Shown here one piece after another: positions 1 through 8,765 of a DNA stretch of 64,000 bases; within the stretch, counting starts at the first letter, position 1, and the number at the start of each line of letters is the position of its first letter. The translations under genes and the position numbers were made by a program. The stretch is from CAIVVT01 sp963838205 (GTDB lineage Bacteria > Acidobacteriota > Terriglobia > Bryobacterales > Bryobacteraceae). Below the pieces are notes generated by a model. It worked only from the letters and a program-made list of their open reading frames with translations. It searched no databases and was not told where the DNA came from. Location: positions 310,001-374,000 of the forward strand of contig CAWIQF010000014.1 in NCBI GenBank assembly GCA_963838205.1, read 5' to 3'.

Positions 1-306
1 GCTGAGGGTCATGTTTTCGGCGACGCGCAGCGGCGCGCCCTTCAGCGGCACAAGCTGATCGGAGGGACTCAATGCGAGGGTGGGCGCCGGCGATGCGGCG
101 GCAGGCGTTGAAGAAGGGACCACGGCCGGCGGGCGCACGGCGACGGCGGTTTCGAGCGCCGGCTGGCCGTTGGGCTGGTGTGGCGCGGAGTCGAAGACCT
201 CGCGCCAGCTCTCATCCACGGTGCCGCGGTCATGAACGTATTCTTGATACAGCTCATCTTCCAGCCAGCTATTGAGGCCGGGGCGCTGCTCGGATTGGCT
301 CGACAT
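1..306 (-). CDS. kgd: 2-oxoglutarate dehydrogenase, Kgd type, N-terminal part (runs off the left edge)
   Basis: The first 102 codons are visible, starting at the ATG whose complement is at 304-306, with no stop before the window edge. The start reads MSSQSEQRPGLNSWL and continues with EDELYQEYVHDRGTVDESW, the short E1-binding/flexible N-terminus of actinobacterial Kgd and related 2-oxoglutarate dehydrogenases (NxWL...MY..F..D...VD.SW). A Pro/Ala-rich linker follows, then LKGAPLRVAENMTLS, the expected entry into the E2-like acyltransferase domain of the multifunctional enzyme. In the TCA cycle such proteins convert 2-oxoglutarate to succinyl-CoA in the cytoplasm. The catalytic domains lie outside the window, so an ordinary SucA with a similar N-terminus cannot be excluded. 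It is divergent from the metallophosphoesterase gene. Confidence 0.75.
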   Translation of the reverse strand, partial: MSSQSEQRPGLNSWLEDELYQEYVHDRGTVDESWREVFDSAPHQPNGQPALETAVAVRPPAVVPSSTPAAASPAPTLALSPSDQLVPLKGAPLRVAENMTLS

Positions 307-483
307 AGTGCGATCTGCTTCGAGAAGTGGGATAAGTCCAGAATTGCCTATAGTGTAACGCGGAACCGGCGCTCCGCCGCCGGTCGAGGCTCCTCATCTT
401 AATGAGACGGTTGAAGGACGGTTTTCGATGCAAGCCGAGGCCGGCCGGCCGGGCTCGGGCATCGTACAATCTGAAGAACAACC

Positions 484-1083
484 GTGAAAATCCTCATCTT
501 CTCCGACATCCATGACGACGCCGCCGCGCTGAACCGGCTGCTGGACATCGAGGCGGACCTGTACGTCGCCGCCGGAGATCTGACCACGTTCAATCGCGGC
601 CTGGAGAAGCTGGCGCCGGTGCTCGCACGGCGCGCGGACAAGATGTGGATCCTGCCGGGCAATCACGAGCACGCGCGCGACATCGAAGCCTTCTGCGCGC
701 GCCACGGATTCCACGCGCTGCATGGAAAGTCGATCCTGCGCGCTGGCTTCCACATCGCCGGGCTGGGCCATTCCAACCCCACGCCGTTCCACACGCCGGG
801 CGAGGATTCGGAGGAGACCATTGCCGCGAATCTGAGCGTGTTCGCCGGCTTGAAACCGATGCTGCTGATCTGCCACTGCCCACCGCTGAACACGCCTCTG
901 GACGAAGCCGCGTCGGGCCGCCACTTCGGTTCGCGCGCGGTGGCCGCATTCATCGCCCATCAGCAGCCGGAGTGGTTCATCTGCGGGCACATTCACGAAG
1001 CCGCGGGGCGCGCGGCGCTGTTCGGCACAACGCGGGGCGTGAACGCCGGCAAGCCGGGCTACCTGCTGGAGCTGCCAGGCTGA
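484..1083 (+). CDS. calcineurin-like metallophosphoesterase
   Basis: A 199-residue cytoplasmic protein starting at GTG 484. All metal-ligand motifs of the calcineurin-like superfamily are present in order: D-x-H at D8/H10 (SDIHDD), GD at 31-32 (AAGD), GNHEH at 59-63, an HCPP segment near 128 and GHIH near 168. It therefore probably binds two metal ions and hydrolyses a phosphomonoester or phosphodiester. The short length and lack of an insert fit the small YfcE/ICC-like members rather than exported nucleotidases. The substrate cannot be read from the sequence. It stands alone, about 150 bases ahead of the ABC transporter start. Confidence 0.85.
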   Translation: MKILIFSDIHDDAAALNRLLDIEADLYVAAGDLTTFNRGLEKLAPVLARRADKMWILPGNHEHARDIEAFCARHGFHALHGKSILRAGFHIAGLGHSNPTPFHTPGEDSEETIAANLSVFAGLKPMLLICHCPPLNTPLDEAASGRHFGSRAVAAFIAHQQPEWFICGHIHEAAGRAALFGTTRGVNAGKPGYLLELPG

Positions 1084-1233
1084 GGCGCAGCGAGCAAGCT
1101 GGGCGCTGAGCAGGCGTTCCGACATAGCTTGGAAACGGCCGGGCGCGCGGCGAGTCTGGCTCCAACGGCGGTTGGCTGCGATAATGGAGTTCGATCACAA
1201 CAGGCTGTATTTCAATACAGTTACGAGGCAGAA

Positions 1234-2586
1234 GTGAGAGAGCCGCTGATTGAAGCCCGGCAGGTGGAGAAGTATTACGGCCAATCTGGCCGCAACCGCA
1301 TCCAGGTGATCGCGCCGCTGGACCTGTGCGTGTATCCGGGGGAGATCCTGGCGCTGCTCGGCCCATCGGGGTCGGGCAAATCGACCCTGCTGCGCATGCT
1401 CACGGGCCTGGCGGGGACGTCGGGCGGACAAGTGCTGTGGCACAACAAGCCGCTCAACGGTCCGTGCGAGAACGTCTCGATCGTGTTCCAAAGCTTCGCG
1501 CTGTTTCCATGGCTGACGGTGCTGGAAAACGTCGAAGCGCCGTTGAAGGCGCGGGGCGTGGAAGCAATCGAGCGCCACAAGCGCAGTCTCAAGATCCTCG
1601 ACACGGTCGGCCTGGACGGGTTCGAATCGGCGTATCCGAAGGAGCTGTCGGGCGGGATGAAACAGCGGGTGGGCTTCGCGCGCGCGCTGGTGGTGGAGCC
1701 GGAAGTGCTGTTCATGGACGAGCCGTTCTCGGCGCTGGACGTGCTGACTGCCGAGAACCTGCGCGGCGAACTATTGGAGCTGTGGGAGGACAAGAAGATC
1801 AACACGCAGTCGGTGTTCATCGTCACCCACAACATCGAGGAGGCGATCCTGCTGGCCGACCGGATCATCGTGCTGGGCAAGAATCCGGCGCGCATCCGGA
1901 CGAATTTCAAGGTCGAGCTGCCGCGGCCGCGGGACCGCCGCTCGCCGTCCTTCACGATTCTGGTGGACTACGTCTACAAGATCCTGACCAAGCCCGATAC
2001 GGGTTCCGACGTGGGGCTGGCGCCGACGCCCGGGACCGCGCCGCTGCTGGAACCGGAGAAAGTCAAATACCAGATGCTGCCGCACGCGCGCCCAGGCGGC
2101 ATCGCGGGCTTTCTGGAGATCCTCTCCGACCACGGCGGCCATGCCGACATTTACCATCTGGCCGACGATCTGCAGTTTGAAATCGACGACATGCTGCCGA
2201 CGGTCGAGGCCGGAGTGCTGCTGGGCTTCCTGAAGCTCACCGAGGGCGACGCCGAGATCACCGACGAGGGCCGCGCTTTCGTGGAGGCGGACATTCTCAA
2301 GCGCAAGGACGTCTTCCGCGACGCCGCGCTGGAGCGCGTTTCGCTGTTGCGGCAGATCACGCGCTCGCTGGACACGAAGGCCGACCGGACGCTGCCGGCG
2401 GAGTTCTTCCAGGACATGCTGGAGGAGCATTTCAGCGAGGACGAGGCGCAGGCGCAGATCGAGACGGCAGTCAACTGGGGCCGCTATGCCGAACTGTTCG
2501 ACTACGACCGCAAGCGCGAGCGGTTCTTCATTCCGGAAGAACTGCCGGCGGGCGCGGCAGAGAGCGGCGTCGGGCACGGATTATGA
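1234..2586 (+). CDS. ABC transporter ATP-binding protein, nitrate/sulfonate type, with C-terminal AAA-associated domain
   Basis: The GTG at 1234 is preferred as start because GAGG lies at 1225-1228 and the protein then begins VREPLIEARQVEKYYG, just before the first beta strand; an upstream TTG at 1129 would add an unlikely tail. The 450-residue protein has Walker A GPSGSGKST at 43-51, a Q-loop (FQSFALFPW), the signature LSGGMKQR from about 138 and Walker B LFMDEPFSALD near 157-168. After about residue 280 comes a roughly 150-residue acidic domain like the AAA-associated C-terminal domain found on some nitrate/sulfonate/taurine-type ATPases. It energises import with the permease that follows, which it overlaps by 4 bp (ATGA). 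Substrate unknown. Confidence 0.85.
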   Translation: MREPLIEARQVEKYYGQSGRNRIQVIAPLDLCVYPGEILALLGPSGSGKSTLLRMLTGLAGTSGGQVLWHNKPLNGPCENVSIVFQSFALFPWLTVLENVEAPLKARGVEAIERHKRSLKILDTVGLDGFESAYPKELSGGMKQRVGFARALVVEPEVLFMDEPFSALDVLTAENLRGELLELWEDKKINTQSVFIVTHNIEEAILLADRIIVLGKNPARIRTNFKVELPRPRDRRSPSFTILVDYVYKILTKPDTGSDVGLAPTPGTAPLLEPEKVKYQMLPHARPGGIAGFLEILSDHGGHADIYHLADDLQFEIDDMLPTVEAGVLLGFLKLTEGDAEITDEGRAFVEADILKRKDVFRDAALERVSLLRQITRSLDTKADRTLPAEFFQDMLEEHFSEDEAQAQIETAVNWGRYAELFDYDRKRERFFIPEELPAGAAESGVGHGL

Positions 2587-4313
2587 GCACGCAGCCGCTG
2601 AGCCTTTCGCTGAAGGGCGAGAAGACGTGGCCGCTGGTGCTGGATGCGCTGGTGTTTTCGGGCGTGGTCGCGGTGGTGTACCTGATGATGGTCGTCGGGC
2701 GCTACTGGTTCGGCGCGATCGTGCCGGCGGCCGAGATCTCGCGCTCGCCGCGGGCGATCCCGATGTACGCGGTGTATTCGCTGGTGCGGATGGGGGCGGC
2801 GTACGTGCTAAGCCTGGTGTTCGCGGTGGCCTACGGCTACGTCGCGGCGTATAACAAACGGCTGCAGGGGGTGATGCTGGCGACGCTGGACATTCTGCAG
2901 TCGATCCCCGTGCTGAGCTTTCTCCCCGGGGTGATGCTGGCCATGGTGGCGCTGTTCCCGGCGCGCCAGTTGGGCGTGGAAATCGGCTCCGTGGTGCTGA
3001 TCTTCACAGGCCAGGTGTGGAACATGGCGTTCAGTTTCTACGCCTCGTTAAAGGCCATCCCGCGGGAACTGCGGGAAGCGGCCGGAATCTACCGCTTCGG
3101 CCGAGTGCAGCGCTTCCTGCAACTGGAACTGCCGTACGGCACGATCGGCCTGATCTGGAACTCGATGGTATCGGTGGCGGGCGGGTGGTTCTTCCTGATG
3201 GCGTGCGAGATGTTCGTGCTCGGCAAGCGCGACTTCCGGCTGCCCGGGCTGGGCTCGTACCTGCAGGCGGCGGCCAGCGCGGGCGACACGCCGGCGCTCG
3301 TGTGGGGCCTGGCGGCGATGATCGCGGTGATCGTGCTGATCGACCAACTGGTGTGGCGGCCGGCCATCGCCTGGGCCGACAAATTCAAGCTGGAACAGGT
3401 GGAGAGCGCGGAAGCGGCGGAGTCGCCGGTGCTGAACCTGCTGCGCCAGTCGCCGCTGATCAACCGGCTGAAACAGCGGACGGTCACGGGGCTGGAAGAG
3501 CGGCTGATGATGCGCGCGGCGCGGCACCGGCCGAGCGTCCATCCGGGGCGCGGCGCGGTGCGGCTGCGGCAGGCGCTGCGGATCGTGCTGGGCGGCGCGG
3601 TGGTGATCGCGATCGGCTACGGGGTGTTCCAGGCGCTGGTGACGCTGAAGGGCGTGAACCGGGCGGAACTGTGGATGACGCTCCAGGCCGCGGGAGCGAC
3701 GTTCCTGCGGGTGTGGACGGCGCTGATCCTCGGCTCGTTGTGGACCATCCCGGTGGGCGTGGCGATCGGGTTCAGTCCGCGCCTCTCGCGCATCGCGCAG
3801 CCGCTGGCGCAGATTGCGGCCTCGGTGCCGGCGACGGCGCTGTTCCCGGTGGTGCTGATGGCGCTGATCAGCCTGGGCGGCGGTCTGAAGGTGGGCTCGG
3901 TGCTGCTGATGCTGATGGGCACGCAGTGGTACATCCTGTTCAACGTGATCGCCGGCGCGATCGCCATCCCGTCGGAGTTCCGCGAGGTCGCGGAGATCTT
4001 CCGCTTCCGGCGTCTGGACCGCTGGCGCACGGTGATTCTGCCGGGCATCTTTCCGTACCTGGTGACGGGCCTCGTGACGGCGTCGGGCGGAGCGTGGAAT
4101 GCGAGCATCATCGCTGAGTACTTCCAGTTCAAGGGCCAGGTGATGTCAACCTTCGGACTGGGCTCGGAGATCAGCGCGGCTAGCGATGCGGGCAACTTCG
4201 CGCTGCTGCTGCTGTCGACGATCGTGATGGCGACGCTGGTGGTGAGCGTGAACCGGCTGCTGTGGCGGCCGCTATACCGGCTGGCCGAGCAGCGCTACCA
4301 GTTGGAGAGCTAG
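2583..4313 (+). CDS. ABC transporter permease with two fused binding-protein-dependent transport domains
   Basis: This 576-residue membrane protein contains two copies of the inner-membrane permease domain of the nitrate/sulfonate family. The first occupies roughly residues 60-270 and carries the cytoplasmic EAA loop (REAAGIYRFGRVQRF); the second, roughly 330-560, carries the matching loop (REVAEIFRFRRLDRW). Single-domain members are about 250-300 residues and dimerise, so this fusion supplies both halves of the pore. The ATG overlaps the ATPase stop (ATGA), so the two are translationally coupled. No periplasmic substrate-binding protein is encoded nearby, so the substrate (nitrate, sulfonate, bicarbonate or other) is unassigned. 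Confidence 0.88.
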   Translation: MSTQPLSLSLKGEKTWPLVLDALVFSGVVAVVYLMMVVGRYWFGAIVPAAEISRSPRAIPMYAVYSLVRMGAAYVLSLVFAVAYGYVAAYNKRLQGVMLATLDILQSIPVLSFLPGVMLAMVALFPARQLGVEIGSVVLIFTGQVWNMAFSFYASLKAIPRELREAAGIYRFGRVQRFLQLELPYGTIGLIWNSMVSVAGGWFFLMACEMFVLGKRDFRLPGLGSYLQAAASAGDTPALVWGLAAMIAVIVLIDQLVWRPAIAWADKFKLEQVESAEAAESPVLNLLRQSPLINRLKQRTVTGLEERLMMRAARHRPSVHPGRGAVRLRQALRIVLGGAVVIAIGYGVFQALVTLKGVNRAELWMTLQAAGATFLRVWTALILGSLWTIPVGVAIGFSPRLSRIAQPLAQIAASVPATALFPVVLMALISLGGGLKVGSVLLMLMGTQWYILFNVIAGAIAIPSEFREVAEIFRFRRLDRWRTVILPGIFPYLVTGLVTASGGAWNASIIAEYFQFKGQVMSTFGLGSEISAASDAGNFALLLLSTIVMATLVVSVNRLLWRPLYRLAEQRYQLES

Positions 4314-4341
4314 CTCATCCTGTTAAGCGATAATACAAGCC

Positions 4342-5406
4342 ATGCAACGCAGGGAGTTTCTCGCGGGAATGATGGGCGCGGCGGCAGCGGCGACGACGGT
4401 CTCCGGCCGCGCCATGGCCGGCGCTGGGCCGAAGTTGGGCGTCGATCTGTTCAGCCTGCGCTCGCAGGGCTGGGATGCGTTCCAGTTCCTCGATTACTGC
4501 GCCAAATTCGGCGTCAAGACGGTCCACTTCTCGGAGATCCGGTTCCTCGGCAGCCTGGACGACGAGCACGTGCGGCAGGTCGGCGAGCACGCCGCCGGGC
4601 TGGGCATCGAGCTGGAAATCGGCATGCGCTCGATCTGCCCGACCTCAGGCGAGTTCGACCGCCAGAGCGGGACCGCGGACGAGCAGATTATGCGCATGGT
4701 GCGCGCGGCGACAATGGCCCGCTCGAAGATCGTGCGGGCGTTCCTGGGCACGTTCCGCGATCGTAAGAAGGGCGCGCCGGGCAGTTCGAAGGAGCCGATC
4801 GAGTCGCACATCGACACGGCCATTCAGGCGCTGCGCGGCGTGCGCTCGCGCGTGCTGGACGCCGGGCTGAAGATCGCCATCGAGAACCACGCCGGCGACA
4901 TGCAGGCGCGCGAGCTGAAGATGCTGATCGAAGGCGCGGGCGCGGACTTCGTCGGCGCGTGCTTCGACTCGGGCAACCCGTGCTGGGTGCTGGAGGATCC
5001 GCACCTGACGCTGGAGACGCTGGCGCCCTACATTCTGACCTCGCACATCCGCGACAGCTACCTGTGGAACACCGAGGAGGGCACGGCCGTCAACTGGGTG
5101 CGGATGGGCGAAGGCAACATGGGCATATCGAGCCTGCTCACGCGCTACATGGAGCTGTGCCCGGGCAAGGCGATGTCGCTCGAAGTGATCGTCATGGGAC
5201 CGATGCTGTACCCGTGGCGCAAGCCCGAGTTCTGGGAGGGCTACCGCAACGTCCGGGCGGCGGAGTTTGCGCGCTACCTGCGACTCGCCGCGCCGGGCCA
5301 GCCGCAGCCGCCGCTGCCGCAGTTATCCAAGGAGCAGGCGGTCGTGAAAGAACGCGAAGACTTCGAGGCGTCAATGCGCTGGACGCGCGAGTTCCTCAAG
5401 GTCTGA
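4342..5406 (+). CDS. Tat-exported sugar phosphate isomerase/epimerase-like TIM barrel protein
   Basis: A 354-residue protein whose N-terminus MQRREFLAGMMGAAAAA is a twin-arginine signal (RR at 3-4, then a hydrophobic Ala-rich stretch ending near RAMAG). The mature part resembles the xylose isomerase-like AP endonuclease 2 superfamily: GVDLFSLRSQGWDAF at the first strand, IAIENHAGDM with metal-ligand Glu and His, GACFDSGNPCW with an Asp, and TSHIRDSYLW with a His-x-Arg-Asp. It likely folds as a metal-dependent TIM barrel working outside the cytoplasm. Exported members of this family are common in Acidobacteria and Planctomycetes and usually lack a proven substrate. It begins 28 bases after the permease stop, possibly in the same transcript. 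Confidence 0.8.
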   Translation: MQRREFLAGMMGAAAAATTVSGRAMAGAGPKLGVDLFSLRSQGWDAFQFLDYCAKFGVKTVHFSEIRFLGSLDDEHVRQVGEHAAGLGIELEIGMRSICPTSGEFDRQSGTADEQIMRMVRAATMARSKIVRAFLGTFRDRKKGAPGSSKEPIESHIDTAIQALRGVRSRVLDAGLKIAIENHAGDMQARELKMLIEGAGADFVGACFDSGNPCWVLEDPHLTLETLAPYILTSHIRDSYLWNTEEGTAVNWVRMGEGNMGISSLLTRYMELCPGKAMSLEVIVMGPMLYPWRKPEFWEGYRNVRAAEFARYLRLAAPGQPQPPLPQLSKEQAVVKEREDFEASMRWTREFLKV

Positions 5407-5836
5407 ACCCGCCACTCCACAGAGCGTGCGTGCGACCGGTCGCGCACGCCGAAAAACAAAAAGTGGAGGATCAAAGCCAATTGTCGACTTTTCTTTTTAG
5501 AATGATAGGCTTAAACTGGCTATCTTTCGGTCATTCCCGCTGAATATTTGCAGTTGTCAAAGAGCGCAACCGGCGCGGCGTGCAGGTTCCCGGTTGCCTT
5601 GAGCTTACACCGGGTGTCAAGCGAAAAGACGAATCGGTAGTGGTCGATTCGACCGTCGGGCGCGGCTGCGCTTCGATACTGCAGGCGGGGCGGTCGCCCC
5701 GGTGTCCGATAATGCCAATTACCGGGCACTACACTTTCCAGATTCCCGACTACACACGAGTTGGTCTTTGGCTTGGGGTTCGGGAGTCCTTTCCGCGCTG
5801 GTGGCTCGGCATCACGCACCGCGCGCGGTTCGTCCC
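5407..5836. other. non-coding stretch between the isomerase gene and the kinase tail
   Basis: These 430 bases contain no convincing gene. A GC-rich dyad lies at 5424-5449, followed by an A-rich tract. Around 5480-5530 the base composition drops well below that of the neighbours. The rest shows no clear repeat or coding pattern; the short open frames here lack codon bias and recognisable motifs. Confidence 0.5.
5424..5449 (+). terminator. possible terminator hairpin after the sugar isomerase gene
   Basis: A near-perfect dyad, GCGTGCGTGCGACC paired with GGTCGCGCACGC, starts 18 bases after the stop of the isomerase gene. It is followed by an A-rich rather than a T-rich tract, so it is not a classical intrinsic terminator for the plus strand. 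It could be a U-less terminator or only a stable 3' end stem. Confidence 0.3.
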
Positions 5837-6645
5837 TCAGCGGAACTTCTCCACCATCATCAGGTCGCTCTGCTCGCTTCCGCCTTCCAACGCTGTGTAA
5901 AGCAGCCACCGGCTGTCGGGGGACACGGAGAAGTCCCCTTCTACTCTGCCCTCGATCTTTGCGACGGTCTCGACCTTCCGCGTGGTGAAGTTGAATCGCT
6001 GCACCGAGGGATTCTCCCAGCCAGAGATGTAATAGATACCGCGTTCGACCACCGCGAAGGATTGGGGGTGCACGAGGCCAGTGATCCGGATTTCCTCGCC
6101 ACCTTCCACCGGAACCCGCCTCAGTTCGGTGTCTCCCCCCTCTGACGTCTCGGCCACGTGGTAGAAGAATTTCCCGTCGGGGGATTCAACCCCGTAAGCG
6201 CCGCCCTGATTCTTGATCTGCACCGGGTCTCCGCCGCCTGCGGGGACTTTCCACGTCTGGAGCTCTCCACTCCGGCCGGAGCCGAAATAGATCGACTTGC
6301 CATCTCGCGACCACGAAATAATCCAATCTCCACTCTGAGTGCCGCGTAAACGCTCCGGTCTTCCTCCGTCTGCGCCGATGATGTAGCTCTCGTCAGTCCC
6401 ACCGGGTAGGGCATAGAAGGCGATGCGGCGTCCGTCCGGAGACCAGACAGGGCTGGCTACTTCCGGGCCGCCGAAGGACGTCAGCTTCACGGCGTTCGAC
6501 CCGTCGGCCTCACACAACCAGATCTCGTCGCTGCCGGAGCGATTCGAAACGAAAGCGATGCGCTTGCCGTCCGGTGAGTATCGCGGGACATGATCCAGAC
6601 GGGAGGAGTTCATTGGCATCTTGTCAACTCGCTGGCTGCCACCCA
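5837..6645 (-). pseudogene. displaced C-terminal beta-propeller half of the Ser/Thr kinase gene
   Basis: From about 6645 down to the TGA at 5837-5839 this frame encodes the missing end of the kinase: QRVDKMPMNSSRLDHVPRYS, SPDGKRIAFVSNRSGSDEIW, then further blades with WSPDGRRIAF, SWSRDGKSIYFGSGRSG, ESPDGKFFYH and SPDSRWLLYTA. These are TolB/WD40-like blade repeats (SPDG followed by an aromatic strand), continuous with those at the end of the upstream frame. There is no start codon or ribosome site of its own at the junction. Deleting one base near 6638-6648 (a run around CCACCC on the plus strand) joins the two frames into one protein of about 875 residues. Either the gene is broken or this is an assembly/sequencing error. 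Confidence 0.8.
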
Positions 6646-8465
6646 GACTCCAGGCGCCAAATGTGCGCCCGCAAAGAGGTCTGCATGTAAGCCACGCGGC
6701 CCTGCTGGGAAACCGCCGGCGCGAGGAATCGGCTTTCTCCGCCAAACGGCAGCCGCTCCGGTTCTCCTGCTCGTCGCGCGGACCCGCGAATGGCCATCTG
6801 CCACAAGGTTCTATTGCTCGTGGATGCGCCTGATGCAAACAGGATCGAGTTTCCGTCGGGCCACCACGCCGGCTCACCCGTGCACCTCTGCCAGAACGTG
6901 ATACGGTTTGGTTCCCCGATGGTGCGCAAGTCTTCGGACAGTTCCAGCAGATAAAGATCGGAGTCTTTCTTGGTGACCGCCCTGGTGAACGCGACAGCCC
7001 TCCCGTCTGGAGAAAAAGCTGGCTCCACATCGCCGCGGAGACCCTGAGGCGGAGAAGTTAGCTTGCGCTTCTCGCCAGTTTCGACGGAGACCAGGAACAA
7101 GGCGCGCGGCTCTTGCAGCGAATCCCTGTCCGGAACTACGAGCCACCGGCTGCTGGGATGCCACGAAATCCTGCCCCCGGTAACCTCGATTAATTTTCGC
7201 TCGGCCCCGCCCACAGACGGGATCAGGAAAAGGCCGCTCTTCTCGCCGGGCAGAATCCTCAAGAAGGCGATCCAGCGTCCGTCCGGGGACCAGGCGGGAA
7301 GATGATCAGGGGCCGGATCTGTCGTGAGACGGACAGGCAGATCTGCACCGATCAATTTGACGTAGATGTCGAAGTTGTCCTGCTTGGGGCCGTCCCAGGA
7401 GAATGCAACGCGGTCCCCCTCCGGAGAGAAACTCGGCCACGACTGGGAGCCCGGGTAGGTGGTGAGAGGAACCGGAATCGGTACGGCTAGCGTTGTCTTT
7501 CCGGGCCAGTTCAACAGCCACAGGACGCATCCGGCGGCGATGGCAACGACCGCCAGCGTGCCAAGCACGGTGGGCCAGCGCGCTCCGGGGCGCGCTGGCT
7601 TCTCTGCCCCTGCGAGCCGCCCCGAATCCGAATCCTCCTTCACATCCTCGAGCGCCACCTTCACGTCGGCCATGCCTTGCCACCGGCGCGCCCGGTCCTT
7701 GCGCAGGCAGCGGGCAACGATCCGCTCCAGATCCCGAGGAACCTCTTCACCCAGCGGTGCGGGATCGCGATTCAGAATCGCCGCCAGCGTCGAAACCGCG
7801 GAACCGCCCGTGAACGCCTTGCGCCCGCACAGCATCTCATACAGCACCGAGCCGAAACTGAACACGTCCGAGCGCGCGTCCACCGCTTTGCCCTCGGCCT
7901 GCTCGGGCGACATATAGGACGTCGTGCCGACGATTGTGCCCTCTTCCGTTTCCGGCCGCATCGTCTCTGTCGGCACGTCCTCGCCCGCTTCGGTTTGGGT
8001 CAGCTTCGCCAGGCCGAAATCGAGCACCCGCACTACCCCGTGCTCGTCCACCATGATGTTCGACGGCTTCAGATCGCGATGCACGATGCCCGCCGCATGC
8101 GCGCAGGCGAGCGCGTCGGCGGTCTGGATCGCGTATCGCACCGCATCCTGCAGCTTCAGGCCCCGGCGTCCGATCAATTGACTCAGTGTCTTCCCCGCAA
8201 CGTGCTCCATGACGATGAAATCGTGGCCTGCGTCGCAGGCGATATCGTGAATCGTGACGATATTGGGATGGCGCAGCGCGCTGGCGGCTTTAGCCTCCTG
8301 CACGAAGCGGGCCTGGCGCTGCGGGTCGGCGACCTTGTCCGGCGGCAGGACTTTGATGGCGACGAGACGATCCAGATGGCTGTCCCGCGCCTGGTAAACG
8401 ATCCCCATTCCGCCTTCGCCGAGCTTTCCGATGATCTGATAGTGGAGAAGCGTCTGCGCAGTCAC
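6624..8465 (-). CDS. membrane-anchored Ser/Thr protein kinase with TolB-like propeller (frameshifted near its middle)
   Basis: The visible frame is 613 residues from a GTG start at 8465. It has a complete Hanks-type kinase domain: glycine loop GKLGEGGMGIVY at 13-24, catalytic lysine K38 in VAIKVL, HRDLKPSNIMVDE, DFGLAKL and the activation-segment end TTSYMSPEQAEGK. A juxtamembrane linker leads to one transmembrane helix near 298-322 (LGTLAVVAIAAGCVLWLL). Outside the membrane, SPEGDRVAFSWDG and WSPDGRWIAFLR begin a TolB-like propeller. The frame then stops after AHIWRLESGWQPAS, where the propeller should continue; the remaining blades are in another frame downstream (5837-6645). Kinases of this architecture are abundant in Solibacter-type genomes. 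If the frameshift is real, the product keeps the kinase but loses half of its sensor. Confidence 0.88.
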   Translation of the reverse strand: MTAQTLLHYQIIGKLGEGGMGIVYQARDSHLDRLVAIKVLPPDKVADPQRQARFVQEAKAASALRHPNIVTIHDIACDAGHDFIVMEHVAGKTLSQLIGRRGLKLQDAVRYAIQTADALACAHAAGIVHRDLKPSNIMVDEHGVVRVLDFGLAKLTQTEAGEDVPTETMRPETEEGTIVGTTSYMSPEQAEGKAVDARSDVFSFGSVLYEMLCGRKAFTGGSAVSTLAAILNRDPAPLGEEVPRDLERIVARCLRKDRARRWQGMADVKVALEDVKEDSDSGRLAGAEKPARPGARWPTVLGTLAVVAIAAGCVLWLLNWPGKTTLAVPIPVPLTTYPGSQSWPSFSPEGDRVAFSWDGPKQDNFDIYVKLIGADLPVRLTTDPAPDHLPAWSPDGRWIAFLRILPGEKSGLFLIPSVGGAERKLIEVTGGRISWHPSSRWLVVPDRDSLQEPRALFLVSVETGEKRKLTSPPQGLRGDVEPAFSPDGRAVAFTRAVTKKDSDLYLLELSEDLRTIGEPNRITFWQRCTGEPAWWPDGNSILFASGASTSNRTLWQMAIRGSARRAGEPERLPFGGESRFLAPAVSQQGRVAYMQTSLRAHIWRLESGWQPAS

Positions 8466-8497
8466 GTTCGACCCCGCTTCTGAATGCGAATGTGCAT

Positions 8498-8526
8498 ATC
8501 ATATATCGTCGGGCGCCTCGCGAACA
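8498..8526 (-). promoter_or_regulatory. possible promoter of the Ser/Thr kinase gene
   Basis: Upstream of the GTG at 8465 on the minus strand is an AT-rich island (about 8491-8508). TATGAT (complement of 8498-8503) could be a -10 box; 17 bases further upstream TGTTCG (complement of 8521-8526) is only a weak -35. The -10 would lie about 33 bases before the start codon. Confidence 0.3.
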
Positions 8527-8558
8527 GTCCAATGAACAACCGCGTCCAGTCAGCCACT

Positions 8559-8747
8559 TTAAGCCGGATCATTGCGAACGCGCTCCGAACACCAGTCCCT
8601 TAGCTCTTGGATGGTCGCCCACTCGGAATCAATCCAATTGGTCGCGTAGCATCTCGGACAGGTGGTCGGAACGGTAAACGTTACCGGGAAATTGGCACGC
8701 TGCCGCAGAGTTCGAACTGACAGCCTAATTGTCGAATCGAGGCCCAA
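8559..8747 (-). CDS. possible small Cys-containing protein, unknown function
   Basis: A 62-codon frame (TTG start) between the kinase promoter region and lgt, in a 300-base gap (8466-8765) that otherwise holds no gene. It encodes a plausible folded segment, FPVTFTVPTTCPRCYATNW followed by an amphipathic helix (EWATIQELRDWCSERVRN). It has one CxxC pair, but only three Cys in total, so a full zinc ribbon is not formed. No Shine-Dalgarno sequence is evident. It could equally be a gene remnant. Confidence 0.25.
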   Translation of the reverse strand: MGLDSTIRLSVRTLRQRANFPVTFTVPTTCPRCYATNWIDSEWATIQELRDWCSERVRNDPA

Positions 8748-8765
8748 CGTGCTGCGCGAGGCCGG

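Noticed and set aside
5580..6145. Short plus-strand frames between the isomerase and the kinase tail
   Set aside because: They lack codon bias, ribosome sites and motifs, and most run opposite the propeller-coding strand.
6624..6660. Programmed ribosomal frameshifting in the kinase gene
   Set aside because: No slippery heptamer, downstream pseudoknot or stop-codon context was evident; a one-base mutation or sequence error is simpler.
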